DNA of 64,000 nucleotides from Amia ocellicauda (GCF_036373705.1 NC_089863.1:10798857-10862856), one strand, 5' to 3'; positions 37,266 to 49,230 are shown, numbered from the stretch's first letter. Program-made: numbers and translations. The notes: generated from the letters alone by a model not told the origin.

Positions 37266-38244
37266 CATGTCAGCACTATATATACGGACCATATGTGAAC
37301 ACAAACACACAGGAAACCGGGACACTGTGAGGTTTCTCTTGGGATTTATTTGAATATCCTGTTGGGTTTATCAGTTGAAATTGACATCTGACAGCACTTG
37401 CCTTCATTACAGATATATTAAAATGCATGAATATAATCATCTTCACAACCAAACACTTAATTAAACTCCCACCATCTCTGAGGCCAGTGGCCATGTCTCC
37501 TTCCCATGGGGAATGGACGAGAGCAGATATTGATTATATCAGTATCATCTATGTGTATAAGGAGATAGAAACTTAAGGAGTGTGTATTATTATTATTATT
37601 TCACATTTTGTTATCATGCCATGTAATGATTAAAGACCCCCCCAAAAAAAAAAAAAAATCAACAACAAAAATACTATTATTTTGGATGAGTTTGCCCTAA
37701 AAATAGGAAGTGATCTGTAAATACACAAAAATTGATCAGTTGGCTGCCTGATGGTTTGATTGATTTGTTGGCATGGTTATTTAGGATAGAAAGCTGTTTG
37801 TAGTACAATAGTTAGACAGACAATATTTTACCATTGTATTCACTTTTAATTTTGTTTAGTTTTTTGTCATAAATATGAAGAGATATGGCATGCAACCCCA
37901 GGAGGTGCTGATTCATTAAAACCCTCATATAAACTTCACAGTTCAATTAGCAGCACTGTTAATGTATTATAAATGGAGACCCACCAGAAGACACATCAGA
38001 GCTCTGAGAGGAAGGCAGACAATCAAGAACTTCTACAGCAAAGAGGATGGTCTATTATAATCCTCAAGGAGGCCAGGTTCATACAGATTTGATAGTTAAT
38101 TTTCAATACAACTGGAATCAACAGGAAATTAAGTCAAGACCTGACTTGGAATGAAAGCAAGAACCCCCCTTTACTTAGACCTTTGAAGATGGGAACCGCC
38201 CTGTCCCCTGACAACTGCATCAGGGTGCGTCAATGTTGAGGGCG
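37266..38244. other. Intergenic DNA between converging SLC12 gene and PARP14-like relic
   Basis: AT-rich, with a poly-A run at about 37644-37659. No gene is recognised. It would include the 3' flank of the minus-strand PARP14-like relic. Confidence 0.4.
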
Positions 38245-39184
38245 TCACTGGAAGGTGATGAGGTATTCAGGGTAGGCCTGGTCATCATGGAAAGTGACAA
38301 ACATTGAGGGGTTCTGGGGGTTGTCCACCAGGCTGTCGTAGCGGTCATTGGGGTCAGCAGGGTAACGTAGAGGTGGGACTTTCATGAAGGAGGAGCCCAG
38401 TGTGTAGTGCCCTTTCAGCACCCGAGCCACATACATGTGCCGCAGGCCGTTGGGCTCTGGCTTGGAATAGGCAGATAGCGTTCACAGCGAAATACACGCC
38501 AATTCCAAAATAAGTTGCTGTGGGAGGGGGAGACACAGTTTGAAAGATCGGAAACATGCCAATACAATTTGATGTTTTTTTTTTTGTTTTTTTGTTTTTT
38601 TTTACAAAGGCTGCATGTGTGTGTGAGAGTATCTACTTGAGCTCAGACTAGGATCTGCATCTGAATTAATTCCATGTAATTTTCTCCTGTTAAGTTGGGA
38701 AAAATGATTATTTTTGTTCCTACGCTCTCTGGCCTCTCTGGAGACAGAAATTAAGGACACATAGCCCCAACTGTTGGTCTCCCTACTAAATTCACTTACA
38801 TTTCCATGTGAGTGCGTGTTTGGCTTTTTTCTGCTTGAGGTTGCAATTCTTTCACAAAATAATAATATTAAGTATAAAAATATTTTGGAAGAAGAAGTAG
38901 AAGACTATAAAATGAAGACTGAAGAGATGACTGATAACTGCATTGAGTCACTAATATCATAACTGCTGTTATCCTAAGAGGTGGCTAATACTGACATCTA
39001 ACGGCTTGTACTCACTTTCTTTATCTCTTGTCCAGTCACAGTCTTCCGAAAGTCAGCAGCAACTCTTAGGTACTCTGCAGAGATTGGCTGGAGTTCAGTC
39101 TTTTTCTCTGACTCACCCATGGCCATATTGTCCCAATGACATGGTAATGTGAAGTCTAATTGAGTAGAGAGAAGTGTGTTTGGT

Positions 39185-39259
39185 TATATATATATACACA
39201 CACATACATACATATTTATATAAACGCATACATATATATATACATATATATATATATAT

Positions 39260-39316
<57 letters not shown>

Positions 39317-39320
39317 TTAT
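39185..39320. repeat. (TA)n/(CA)n compound microsatellite
   Basis: Interrupted TA and CA runs directly left of the full-length DD34E Tc1 element. This is probably the TA-rich target into which it inserted. Confidence 0.95.
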
Positions 39321-39567
39321 ACACACATACATGCATATATATGTACATATATACAGTGGGGGGGAAAAGTATTTGATCCCCTGCTGATTTTATATGTTTG
39401 CCCACTGACAAAGAAATGATCAGTCTATAATTTTAATGGTAGGTGTATTTTAGCAGTGAGAGACAGAATAACAACAAAAAACATAAAAATCCAGAAAAAC
39501 ACATTTCAAAAAAGTTATACATTGATTTGAATGTTAATGAGGGAAATAAGTATTTGACCCCTTCGAC

Positions 39568-40581
39568 TTAGTACTTGGTGGCAAAACCCTTGTTGGCAAT
39601 CACAGAGGTCAGATGTTTCTTGTAGTTGGCCACCAGGTTTGCACACATCTCAGGAGGGATTTTGTCCCACTCCTCTTTGCAGATCCTCTCCAAGTCATTA
39701 AGGTTTCGAGGCTGACGTTTGGCAACTCGAACCTTCAGCTCCCTCCACAGATTTTCTATGGGATTAAGGTCTGGAGACTGGCTAGGCCACTCCAGGACCT
39801 TAAAGTGCTTCTTCTTGAGCCACTCCTTTGTTGCCTTGGCTGTGTGTCTTGGGTCATTGTCATGCTGGAATACCCATCCATGACCCATTTTCAATGCCCT
39901 GGCTGAGGGAAGGAGGTTCTCACCCAAGATTTGATGGTACATGGCCCCGTCCATCGTCCCTTTGATGCGGTGCAGTTGTCCTGTCCCCTTAGCAGAAAAA
40001 CACCCCCAAAGCATAATGTTTCCACCTCCATGTTTGATGGTGGGGATGGTGTTCTTGGGGTCATTCTTCCTCCTCCAAACACGGCGAGTTGAGTTGATGC
40101 CAAAGAGCTCGATTTTTGTCTCATCTGACCACAACACTTTCACCCAGTTCTCCTCTGAATCATTCAGATGTTCACTGGCAAACTTCAAACAGGCCTGTAC
40201 ATGTGCTTTCTTGAGCAGGGGGACCTTGCGGGCGCTGCAGGATTTCAGTCCTTCACGGCGTAGTGTATTACCAATTGTTTTCTTGGTGACTATGGTCCCA
40301 GCTGCCTTGAGATCATTAACAAGATCCTCCAGTGTAGCTCTGGGCTGATTCCTCACCGGTCTCATGATCATTGAAACTCCACGAGGTGAGATCTTGCATG
40401 GAGCCCCAGACCGAGGGAGACTGACAGTTATTTTGTGTTTCTTCCATTTGCGAATAATCACACCAACTGTTGTCACCTTCTCACCAAGCTGCTTGGCGAT
40501 GGTCTTGTAGCCCATTCCAGCCTTGTGTAGGTCTACAATCTTGTCCCTGACATCCTTGGACAGCTCTTTGGTCTTGGACAT
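39568..40581 (-). CDS. DD34E Tc1 transposase, intact
   Basis: I chose the Met at 40581 ([20 protein letters not shown]), giving 337 residues, the usual Tc1 length. The open frame extends upstream to 40665, but that part reads through the palindrome. The N-terminus is a helix-turn-helix ([20 protein letters not shown]). The catalytic residues are D in [10 protein letters not shown] in FQHDNDPRH and E in NPIENLW, with 34 residues between the last two. The ORF ends FATKY. No stop or frameshift is seen, so the copy could be autonomous. Activity is not shown by sequence alone. Confidence 0.92.
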   Translation of the reverse strand: MSKTKELSKDVRDKIVDLHKAGMGYKTIAKQLGEKVTTVGVIIRKWKKHKITVSLPRSGAPCKISPRGVSMIMRPVRNQPRATLEDLVNDLKAAGTIVTKKTIGNTLRREGLKSCSARKVPLLKKAHVQACLKFASEHLNDSEENWVKVLWSDETKIELFGINSTRRVWRRKNDPKNTIPTIKHGGGNIMLWGCFSAKGTGQLHRIKGTMDGAMYHQILGENLLPSARALKMGHGWVFQHDNDPRHTAKATKEWLKKKHFKVLEWPSQSPDLNPIENLWRELKVRVAKRQPRNLNDLERICKEEWDKIPPEMCANLVANYKKHLTSVIANKGFATKY

Positions 40582-40623
40582 GGTGGAGAGTTTGGAATCT
40601 GATTGATTGATTGCTTCTGTGGA

Positions 40624-40720
40624 CAGGTGTCTTTTATACAGGTAACGAGCTGAGATTATGAGCACTCCCTTTAAGAGAGTGCTCCTAATCTCAGCTCGTT
40701 ACCTGTATAAAAGACACCTG
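40624..40720. promoter_or_regulatory. 97-bp palindrome with TATA boxes upstream of Tc1 transposase
   Basis: Two 44-bp arms with one mismatch flank a 9-nt centre (CCTTTAAGA). Each arm contains TATAAAAG: plus strand 40706-40713, and minus strand 40638-40631, which reads toward the transposase start 50 nt downstream. The arrangement suggests a divergent core promoter or a structured regulatory element. It is absent from the deleted copy at 10458-11683. Confidence 0.6.
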
Positions 40721-41276
40721 GGAGCCAGAAATCTTGCTGATTGATAGGGGATCAAATACTTATTTCCCTCATTAACATGCAAATCAATTTATAACTTTTT
40801 TGAAATGCGTTTTTCTGGATTTTTTTGCTGTTATTCTGTCTCTCACTGTTAAAATACACCTACCATTAAAATTATAGACTGATCATTTCTTTGTCAGTGG
40901 GCAAACGTACAAAATCAGCAGGGGATCAAATACTTTTTTCTCTCACTGTACAGTGTGTATAGAAAGTCTACTTCCCCTTGAACATTGATTGTATCAGTGT
41001 TTCATGCATTTAAACTTTTTTCCCCCCTGTTTGCCCGAAAACTTGTTTGGTTTAAGAAACTTCAAAACTCATCTTTTAAAAAAGCTTTTAGTGATTGCTG
41101 TTAGTTGCAAGTTAGTAATAACTTTTCTGCATGTAAAATGTTGCTGTTGTACTTCTTGCTGTATTTTCTTTGTGGTCTACGTGTTGGAGTTATTACAATT
41201 GCACTGCCTTTATTTTCTTCCTATTGTGGCTGTCATGATTTTTTCTTACTTGACTTGTTATAAATAAAATGTATTA

Positions 41277-41285
41277 TTGTTATTA

Positions 41286-41338
<53 letters not shown>
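41277..41338. repeat. (ATT)n microsatellite
   Basis: Long ATT run between the Tc1 element and the WWE exon of the PARP14-like relic. Confidence 0.95.
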
Positions 41339-41339
<1 letters not shown>

Positions 41340-42546
41340 TTTGTCTGGATATCATACTCTAAACTGTTAAGTGAAAATATATAACAATTTGCAGATATAT
41401 CTCTAAATGTTAATTTGGTTTACCATATCAATCTCCTTTATGTCAATTTCTTGTAAATGTTTAAACTAACATAAAATGTAAACCAAACATTTTGCAGGAC
41501 CGGGGACTAGCAATGCCTAGGGGTACAAGAGCAGGACTGTTTTTTTTAATCTCAAAGTCCCTCATTAAATAGGCAGAGAACGCAAGGGAATTAAATGGAA
41601 GGCAGCTGCCTATCCCACACCTGACAGGTTCTGCAGCCTCTTCACTCTGATGACCTGAGCTGGGGTCACACTGGTGGCCTCCATCTTCTGGAGGTTAACG
41701 GTGAGCTTGGTGCCACTGGCGTCAGCCCTCCTTTCTCCAGGAGGTAGTTGGCCTCTTTGGGGAACTGCTCCCAGTTGCCATTCTTCTCGTAGCACCACAT
41801 CACTTTTGAGAACAACTCCTTCTCCTTCACCTGCTTCACCAGTGCCTTGTGCAGTGACATCTGCAGCAAATGCTTGGCCTTCTTCACCTCAGACTCCACA
41901 CCCTTGATGGTGATGTTGATGTTCCTTGTTTGCTGGACAGTGACACTCTTACAGGGTTTTTGGTCCAGAGCAGCTCGGATTTCCTCTTCGGTAAGCAGAG
42001 AGAAGTCCTCCTCTGGAATATCTTCTGAATAGCTGAGGTCATTGCAGATCTGGCTAAATGACTCCCTACCAGCACAGAACTTTCCCAAGACGATGTTCAG
42101 CCTACTCTTGTATAATGGAGAGCTTGTGGACTCTACAAATGAACAGAGAAACAAAAACTGACAGGACTGGTAAGTAGTTGTCCAAACAAACCTTTGATTT
42201 GTATAATTTCCTGCTGGTGTGGATTAGGTTTTATAATTTATTATGAAATATAACTTTCCATTCCTTGATTTAATTCCTACTCTCTGTATGATTGTCACAT
42301 GGGCAGTCGTCTTCCAAGCATGGTGTGTAACTACTGTAGCATGCCAGTAGGTAAAGTGGAAGATGATCTGCCAACACTCAATAAGGGTGAAAAACATTTC
42401 ATAGCCATTGTCGAATGGGCAAAAGTAAAATGGACTCACGTTGCTCTAGGTGGTTTTTGAACCCTTGCAGCTTAACTTTTTCTTGGGCTGTTTGGAAAGC
42501 CTTCAAAATACAAAACATGAATGAATATAGTTTATATCAGGATAGT

Positions 42547-42548
<2 letters not shown>

Positions 42549-42611
<63 letters not shown>
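42549..42611. repeat. (TA)n microsatellite
   Basis: Pure TA run adjoining the left end of the third-family Tc1 element. Confidence 0.95.
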
Positions 42612-42616
<5 letters not shown>

Positions 42617-42617
<1 letters not shown>

Positions 42618-43516
42618 CATCGATCAGTCAAAACATTATGACCACCTGCCTAATATTGTTTAGGGCCCCCTTTTGCCACCAAAACAGCCCTGACCCGTCG
42701 AGGCATGGACTCCACTAGACCTCTGAAGGTGTGCTGTGGTATCTGGCACCAAGACGTTAGCAGCGGAGCCTTTAAGTCCTGTAAGTTGCAAGGTGGGGCC
42801 TCTATGTATCGGACTTGTTTGTCCAGCACATCCCACAGATGCTCGATTGGATTGTGATCTGGGGAATTTGGAGGCCATGTCAACACCTTGAACTCGTGAT
42901 TCATCAGACCAGGCCACCTTCTTCCATTGCTCCGTGGTCCAGTTCTGATGCTCACGTGCCCATTGTAGGTGCTTTCGGCAGTGGACAGGGGTCAGCATGG
43001 TCACCCTGACTGGTCTGTGGCTACACAGCCCCATACGCAACAAACTGTGATGCACTGTGTGTTCTGACACCTTTCTATCAGCACCAGCATTCACTTTTTC
43101 AGCAATTTGAGCTACAGTAGCTCGTCTGTTGGATCGGACCACACGGGCCAGCCTTCGCTCCCCACGTGCATCAATGAGCCTTGGCCGCCCATGACCCTGT
43201 TGCCGGTTCACCGCTTTTCCTTCATTGCACCACTTTTGATAGGTACTGACCACTGCAGACCAGGAACACCCCACAAGAGCTGCAGTTTTGGAGATGCTCT
43301 GACCCAGTCGTCTAGCCATCACAATTTGGCCCTTGTCAAAAGCGCTCAGATCCTTACGCTTGCCCATTTTTCCTGCTTCTAACACATCAACTTTGAGGAC
43401 AAAATGTTCACTTGCTGCCTAATATATCCCACCTACTGACAGGTGCCATGATAACGAGATTATCAGTGTTATTCACTTCGCCTGTCAGTGGTCATAGTGT
43501 TATGGCTGATCGGTGT
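42617..43516 (-). mobile_element. Third Tc1/mariner family, internally deleted copy
   Basis: The ends are inverted repeats: TACATCGATCAGTCAAAACA at left, inverse of GTTATGGCTGATCGGTGTA at right. The minus-strand ORF starts [20 protein letters not shown] with a helix-turn-helix and reads to WSDESR. It then jumps to the C-terminal region, where another frame gives [16 protein letters not shown]. The middle of the transposase, including the second catalytic Asp, is missing. The same junction is seen in the fragment at 1-309. Confidence 0.92.
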
Positions 43517-43529
43517 ATATATATATATA

Positions 43530-43988
43530 CATACACTATCGGTCAAAAGTTTCAGAACACCTCAATTTTTCCAGTTTCTATTGAAATTTACACAGTTTAA
43601 TGTCTCAGTGTTCTCTGAAATTAAAGCATAGAACAAATAAACAATTGGAGATAAAAAAGAAATCATGGATTAATTTTGTTTAACAAAATGTAACCCCTTA
43701 AGCTGACAAACCCCTCTGGTACTGTTAAAAGGGCAACAAATCTGTGTGCTTCTCTTTAAACCCGTGTGTAATCTTCACTGTTGTGTTGTTTGCCAAGTGT
43801 TTGGTAAGCTGAGACTCTCTGCTTTCTAATGACATGAAGCATTCTCTGATGTGTAAATTTTGTTTTAATATGCCCTCTGTTTTTACATGGGCTCTGAATG
43901 GCGGTGGGCAACATGGAAACTGTTGGATGTGTTTGAGAATGAAACCAGGTGAAACAGGTGTTCCGAATAATCCTTTAGGTGAGTGTAT
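43530..43988. mobile_element. Short Tc1-type element with unlike ends
   Basis: The left end reads TACACTATCGGTCAAAAGTT, an end of a different Tc1 family. The right end reads CCTTTAGGTGAGTGTA, the DD36E family terminal repeat. The interior has no transposase. It is either a hybrid non-autonomous element or two truncated elements joined end to end. Confidence 0.6.
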
Positions 43989-43999
43989 ATATATATATA

Positions 44000-45224
44000 T
44001 ACACTCACCTAAAGGATTATTAGGAACACCTGTTCAATTTCTCATTAATGCAATTATCTAACCAACCAATCACATGGCAGTTGCTTCAATGCATTTAGGG
44101 GTGTGGTCCTGGTCAAGACAATCTCCTGAACTCCAAACTGAATGTCTGAATGGGAAAGAAAGGTGATTTAAGCGATTTTGAGCGTGGCATGGTTGTTGGT
44201 GCCGGACGGGCCGGTCTGAGTATTTCACAATCTGCTCAGTTACTGGGATTTTCACGCACAACCATTTCTAGGGTTTACAAAGAATGGTGTGAAAAGGGAA
44301 AAACATCCAGTATGCGGCAGTCCTGTGGGCGAAAATGCCTTGTTGATGCTAGAGGTCAGAGGAGAATGGGCCGACTGATTCAAGCTGATAGAAGAGCAAC
44401 TTTGACTGAAATAACCACTCGTTACAACCGAGGTATGCAGCAAAGCATTTGTGAAGCCACAACACGTACAACCTTGAGGCGGATGGGCTACAACAGCAGA
44501 AGACACCACCGGGTACCACTCATCTCCACTACAAATAGGAAAAAGAGGCTACAATTTGCACAAGCTCACCAAAATTGGACAGTTGAAGACTGGAAAAATG
44601 TTGCCTGGTCTGATGAGTCTCGATTTCTGTTGAGACATTCAGATGGTAGAGTCAGAATTTGGCGTAAACAGAATGAGAACATGGATCCATCATGCCTTGT
44701 TACCACTGTCCAGGCTGGTGGTGGTGGTGTAATGGTGTGGGGGATGTTTTCTTGGCACACTTTAGGCCCCTTAGTGCCAATTGGGCATCGTTTAAATGCC
44801 ACGGCCTACCTGAGCATTGTTTCTGACCATGTCCATCCCTTTATGACCACCATGTACCCATCCTCTGACGGCTACTTCCAGCAGGATAATGCACCATGTC
44901 ACAAAGGTCGAATCATTTCAAATTGGTTTCTTGAACATGACAATGAGTTCACTGTACTAAACTGGCCCCCACAGTCACCAGATCTCAACCCAATAGAGCA
45001 TCTTTGGGATGTGGTGGAACGGGAGCTTCGTGCCCTGGATGTGCATCCCACAAATCTCCATCAACTGCAAGATGTTATCCTATCAATATGGGCCAACATT
45101 TCTAAAGAACGCTTTCAGCACCTTGTTGAATCAATGCCACATAGAATTAAGGCAGTTCTGAAGGCGAAAGGGGGTCAAACACAGTATTAGTATGGTGTTC
45201 CTAATAATCCTTTAGGTGAGTGTA
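44000..45224 (+). mobile_element. DD36E Tc1/mariner copy D, full length
   Basis: Complete element of about 1225 bp with intact terminal inverted repeats. Its left end lies 12 bp of TA repeat from the opposite-facing terminal repeat at 43988, so the two ends form an extended palindrome. It contains an uninterrupted transposase. Confidence 0.95.
44150..45190 (+). CDS. DD36E Tc1/mariner transposase (copy D)
   Basis: 346-residue uninterrupted ORF. The triad is D in WSDESRF, D in QQDNAPCHK and E in NPIEHLWD, with WPPQSPDLNP intact, so it lacks the catalytic-region changes seen in copies B and C. Private changes include Asn-to-Asp at residue 9 and Arg-to-Gly in VVGAGRAG. Of the copies here its catalytic motifs look the cleanest. 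Confidence 0.93.
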   Translation: MGKKGDLSDFERGMVVGAGRAGLSISQSAQLLGFSRTTISRVYKEWCEKGKTSSMRQSCGRKCLVDARGQRRMGRLIQADRRATLTEITTRYNRGMQQSICEATTRTTLRRMGYNSRRHHRVPLISTTNRKKRLQFAQAHQNWTVEDWKNVAWSDESRFLLRHSDGRVRIWRKQNENMDPSCLVTTVQAGGGGVMVWGMFSWHTLGPLVPIGHRLNATAYLSIVSDHVHPFMTTMYPSSDGYFQQDNAPCHKGRIISNWFLEHDNEFTVLNWPPQSPDLNPIEHLWDVVERELRALDVHPTNLHQLQDVILSIWANISKERFQHLVESMPHRIKAVLKAKGGQTQY

Positions 45225-46999
45225 TATATATTCACAAACAAATACATTATTCTAGAAAAATATTATGTAGAATTATATCGTGTTGTTATATGGCATTCGC
45301 AATTTAAGACGATTAGCATTAGCATGTAACCCGCGTTCTGAATACGCTTCAAACAAGGCCCAGTTTGTATTTATTTATGACACAAAAATAAATAGCTAGG
45401 CTAAATTGCATTTCACATTTTTTTCCCCCAAACAAGACTCAATCGTATATATTTTTATTATGTATTATAATAAATATGTATTTGCTGGCATAGGGCCTTA
45501 TTAATTATTTTAATTCCAGAACTGCGGTCCCGAGCTGCAGCTCTCAGCGCTGAGCGACAACCCTAGGGCACGGTAGGCATATACTAAGTCGGCTACAGGC
45601 TACATACATTATAGGCATAACTTAATATTGTATTGCATTGCAATTCCAGCTTTCAGATTCAATATATTCTGTTATTTCAGAGTACTGTGTTTAATCATAC
45701 ATTTCAACCAACAATTTTTTTTTTTGCAGGGTGTGAATGTCACCCATGTACATCAAAGCATTTGCCGTTATTCTTAAATTACAAAAGATGTTTTCACTGT
45801 CAAAACAAAAACGGTAATATATTTCGTATGTATTAAAAAATGTTTTACATTTTGTTCCAACTGTTCATAGTTAGTCCGTAGTTGGAGCAGGTGAGTCGTG
45901 TACTTAGTCTCCTCTAGAGGGCAGCAGCAGTGGTTTTGGAGTGTGTTGCAATGGAGACCTTTTTAGTCCGCAGCTGGGGACGAACTTCAACTGACAAGTT
46001 TGTTGCAATCCTATGGGTATTTAACTTGCGTACTAGTACGGAGCTACGCAAAACCAAAAGCAGATTAAAACTATGAAAATAACAATTTGTGTATGTAAAA
46101 ATAAAGATAGAAAATAATAATTAGAATTTAGATACATTTAAAATTGCAACTGCAATGTGAAAACAGCTTGAAGGGTTTTGATTTGCAAAGTACTGTACTG
46201 AAACATCGTTTTGTGAAGCCGGTTCAGCTGAACTAAGCTATTCTGCCTCTGAAGCACAATGTTTCAGACAAAACAAAAACATTTCCTTATTTTACATACA
46301 CACAAAGCAAGGTTTGATGATATTGATCTTGGCTGCTGCGTGAGATTTCTTGCCACTCTTCACACAGGGCTAATACTTTTGAGATTTTTTTAAATAAATA
46401 TGCATATTTAATATAACTTAATTAAAAGTGACTGCGTGAAGACCCCATGTATGTGTTGTGTTGCATTGACAGTTATTGAGTGGTTTCATTTTGAGCTTCT
46501 GGTGATTGAAAGCAATTTATGGCTGCTGTCTTGCATTGCATAACACACCAGTTAATACTGAGATAAATATTGTATTGTTTTAATAAAAAACAGTGCTGAT
46601 ATTTGTGAATAAACAAACGTATTGATGTCTCAGACAGCGTGTTTATTTGTCTACATACCTTATGCATGTATGGAGGATGATTTGTGCTAAAAAATGAATA
46701 AATATAGATTAAAAACTAAATTAATACATTTCGATTTACCATTTCGGTTTTCATGTATTTGTTTATTTATTTCGTATAATATATATTAGCCATGAAAACT
46801 GAAATGATAGCAATGTATGGAGAACATACTTTTAAGAAATAGTATTCAGAATACATAAAAATGATTTCGCTTCCAATAATTTAATGTATTTTATCTCCTC
46901 TGTAATTAAGTAGCCAGAAATCTATTTTACTAAAGGTTTTTTAATGATTAATTAAGTTAATCTATTTTCAATACGTAACTGTTAATTATAAGTTAATAC
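45225..46999. other. AT-rich intergenic DNA, no gene recognised
   Basis: No exon-like or repeat-family signature beyond short T and A runs. The ORFs are short and anonymous. Confidence 0.4.
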
Positions 47000-47175
47000 T
47001 AATATATTAAATTTAACACATTATATGTTATGCACTAAAGTGTGGGGAAAAACACATTGTGTTAAAAATACACATTTTCATGTTTGAATTTGGTACATTT
47101 AAATACAAAGTTGTGTTGTCCTAGAACAAACACGGGATGTGTTAAATTTAACACATTAGTTCTAAGAGTGTAAAA
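47000..47175. mobile_element. Small palindromic MITE, copy 2
   Basis: Related to 23425-23585. It shares AAAGTTGTGTTGTC, GTGTTAAAAATACACATT-type sequence and GTGTTAAATTTAACACATTA near the right end. No coding capacity. Confidence 0.55.
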
Positions 47176-48085
47176 AAAAAAAAGATTTACCTTTCATTTC
47201 ATTATTCTTGGTTAATGTATCGGCTTTTATTTTTCGTTGAAGGTCTACCACACCGGTGCAGTCACATATCTATTTTTAAATGTATTTCAATATATTAATT
47301 GCATCATATCGCCCCTTCCCCTTCTTTCTGCTTCGCTGTAGAGGTATTCGTGATATGGCGATGCTTTCAAGTAAATTGTCTTGTATATCCCCTTATCTAT
47401 TTTGAATGAGCACTGCTCTTTTTGATAAACACTGAACAGGGAATTCCTACTATTATCCAGGCTTGAGTCTTTATATTGATATGGAGAGCATTTATTGACC
47501 AGTTTGACGCAGTGAATCTTTTTGGTACGATATCTTCAAATGGTTCAATGTCTCGGAAAGCTTTGTTTCCCCCATTGCGACTTACCACAACAATTACTAT
47601 AACCCAACTAACCTTAAAACAAACAGGCTCAGGCCGGCAGCTTCAAAGTAAATGAGGAGCACCTGCACTTTAAACTTACTAGGTGTGTTTGGGGGGAGGG
47701 AGTTGTCTTTTCTACCAATAACAGAGCTTGATTGATCATTCAATTAGTCACTTTTAACATTTTTTTAAACCTATTCCCCAAGTGCACTCAAACCAAATTC
47801 AAAAGTGTGACAAAGTAATTAAAGAAAGTTATGTTAGTAAACTACAAAAGGTTCAAAAGTAAGGTGAACCTCAATAAATCATATACAAAATTAACTCAAG
47901 TGACTGGTATCATATTTAATTGGTTTCTAGGGGTGAAAAAACATCACACATTGAAGATGGAGAACGTGAACACCAGGGTCTATGCTGTAAGTTGCAACTG
48001 GACGAGATAACAGAAGTGTGTGGGTTCGGAGAGTTTGGATAATCAGCAGAAGACAATCCCTCTGGCCTATGGTATCAAGACCCAT
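47176..48085. other. Intergenic DNA, no gene recognised
   Basis: Only short ORFs are present. No recognised domain, tRNA or transposon end. Confidence 0.4.
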
Positions 48086-48089
48086 CAGT

Positions 48090-49230
48090 GAAAGGTGATG
48101 ATGTATTGTGAATAGGCCTGGTCATCATGGAAATTGACAAACACCGAGCTTCTAGGGATTGTCCACCAGGCTGTCATAGTGGTCGGTGGGGTTGACTTCA
48201 GAGTGCGGAGGGGGGACTTTCATCAGGGAAGCCCCTGCGTGTCATGTCCTGTCAGCACACGGGCCGCAAAACATGTAGTGTAAGCCGTCATGGACTGGTA
48301 CTGTGCAGGAATAGAAATGCCTGCAGTCATTGCAAAGTAGACTCCAACCCCTTATAACATTCCTATCTAGATAAATGTGTGGAAATAACAGCAAGACATT
48401 GCCATAGGAAATACAGAGGCTTGACACGAAGGTTTTTAAAATTACACAATTTGTATGTGTGTGTGTGTGTCTGAATCAAAATGCCTTCCTGAGGTGGATG
48501 TTCTGCACTATTTAAATCTGCACAACCCAGGGGACATAAAGAAGGCCACGTATCCCCAGATATTATAATATAACATTACAATTATTTGATTTCTCTCTGT
48601 ATGATTCTCACATGAGCAGTTGTCTTCTGAGCATGGTGTGTAATTATTTTTGCAAGGAAACAAGTTTCCCACCCTGTTGTCTCCTACTGGCAGAGAAATG
48701 GAGACTTGGATGTTAGTTGTTCATACAAATCTTGATTTGATTTGCATTTTTGACCACTGGTATATATTCCTTGTCATTGAAAATACATCTTCTGATTTCA
48801 TTGTGACTCAAACTTCACCACCATACAGTCAGCCCAAGCAAGAAGAATTATCACAGAGGAATTCACTTTCTACTAGGTATCGTAGAAGCTGTTCTCCACA
48901 AAGGGTGGGGATAGAATAGATTGTATTGGCAACAGGAAAATTAACTCACGTTGCTAGTTCTTGCTAGTTCCTTGGATTGTTTGGAAAGCCTGCAAAATAT
49001 AAAACATTAATTCACATTTCTGATAGGGTAACATTTGCATGTCCCCCCCCATCTGGACATTGAAGGCTCAAAGGTACAATTGTAGGGTGTAACTAACCTG
49101 GGAGGAGACTTGGTCCTCGGGTTTAATGACAATGATGATTTTGTAGATGCGCTGAATCAGGTTTTTTGGTTTTACTATGTGCTGCAGCAGGAAGTGTGCC
49201 ACACTCACCAGTCCCATTGATAACCCTCAG
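48090..49230 (-). pseudogene. PARP14-like pseudogene, copy 2 (heavily decayed)
   Basis: 48090-48290 aligns with the C-terminal catalytic exon of copy 1 (shared AGGCCTGGTCATCATGGAAA and TTGTCCACCAGGCTGTC) but has many substitutions and indels. About 48590-48660 matches the copy 1 intron at 42283-42345 (CTCTGTATGATT, GCATGGTGTGTAA). About 48955-49005 matches the exon at 42440-42500. At about 49098-49170 a minus-strand stretch reading RIYKIIIVIKPEDQ resembles the end of macro domain 2 (exon 4 of the intact gene), with a donor at 49097. No WWE exon is seen. It duplicates copy 1 and is clearly non-functional. Confidence 0.7.

Larger units (their letters stand above)
39352..40950 (-). mobile_element. 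Full-length DD34E Tc1/mariner element
   Basis: About 1.6 kb, with inverted ends (TACAGTGGGGGGGAAAAGTA at left, inverse of TTTTTTCTCTCACTGTA at right) and sub-terminal repeats ATCCCCTGCTGATTTT and GATCAGTCTATAATTTTAAT near both ends. It contains an intact transposase ORF on the minus strand and a near-perfect palindrome at 40624-40720 upstream of it. The related copy at 10458-11683 is a deletion derivative. Confidence 0.95.
38245..42500 (-). pseudogene. PARP14-like pseudogene, copy 1
   Basis: Homologous exons in minus-strand order: 42500-42440 (like exon 5 of the intact gene), 42132 to about 41612 (linker plus WWE domain, with WCYEKNGNWEQFP), about 39140-39016 (start of the catalytic domain, WDNMAMGESEKKTELQP) and about 38519-38245 (C-terminal catalytic end, TYFGIGVYFAVN then LRHMYVARVLKG, stop at 38245). 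Defects: a frameshift just after YFAVNA, a frameshift after NYLLEKGG in the WWE exon, no exon for the catalytic core between 39016 and 38519, and no third-macro-domain exons between 42440 and 42132. A DD34E Tc1 has inserted between the WWE and catalytic exons. Earlier exons are not found. An active enzyme is very unlikely. Confidence 0.85.

Noticed and set aside
39113-39411. Tyr/Ile-rich ORFs in both directions
   Set aside because: Translation of TA/CA dinucleotide repeats beside the Tc1 element.
40951-41020. Sequence resembling another Tc1-type terminal repeat (TGTGTATAGAAAGTCTAC)
   Set aside because: Only one end is visible and the rest is not recognisable, so it is too weak to annotate as an element.
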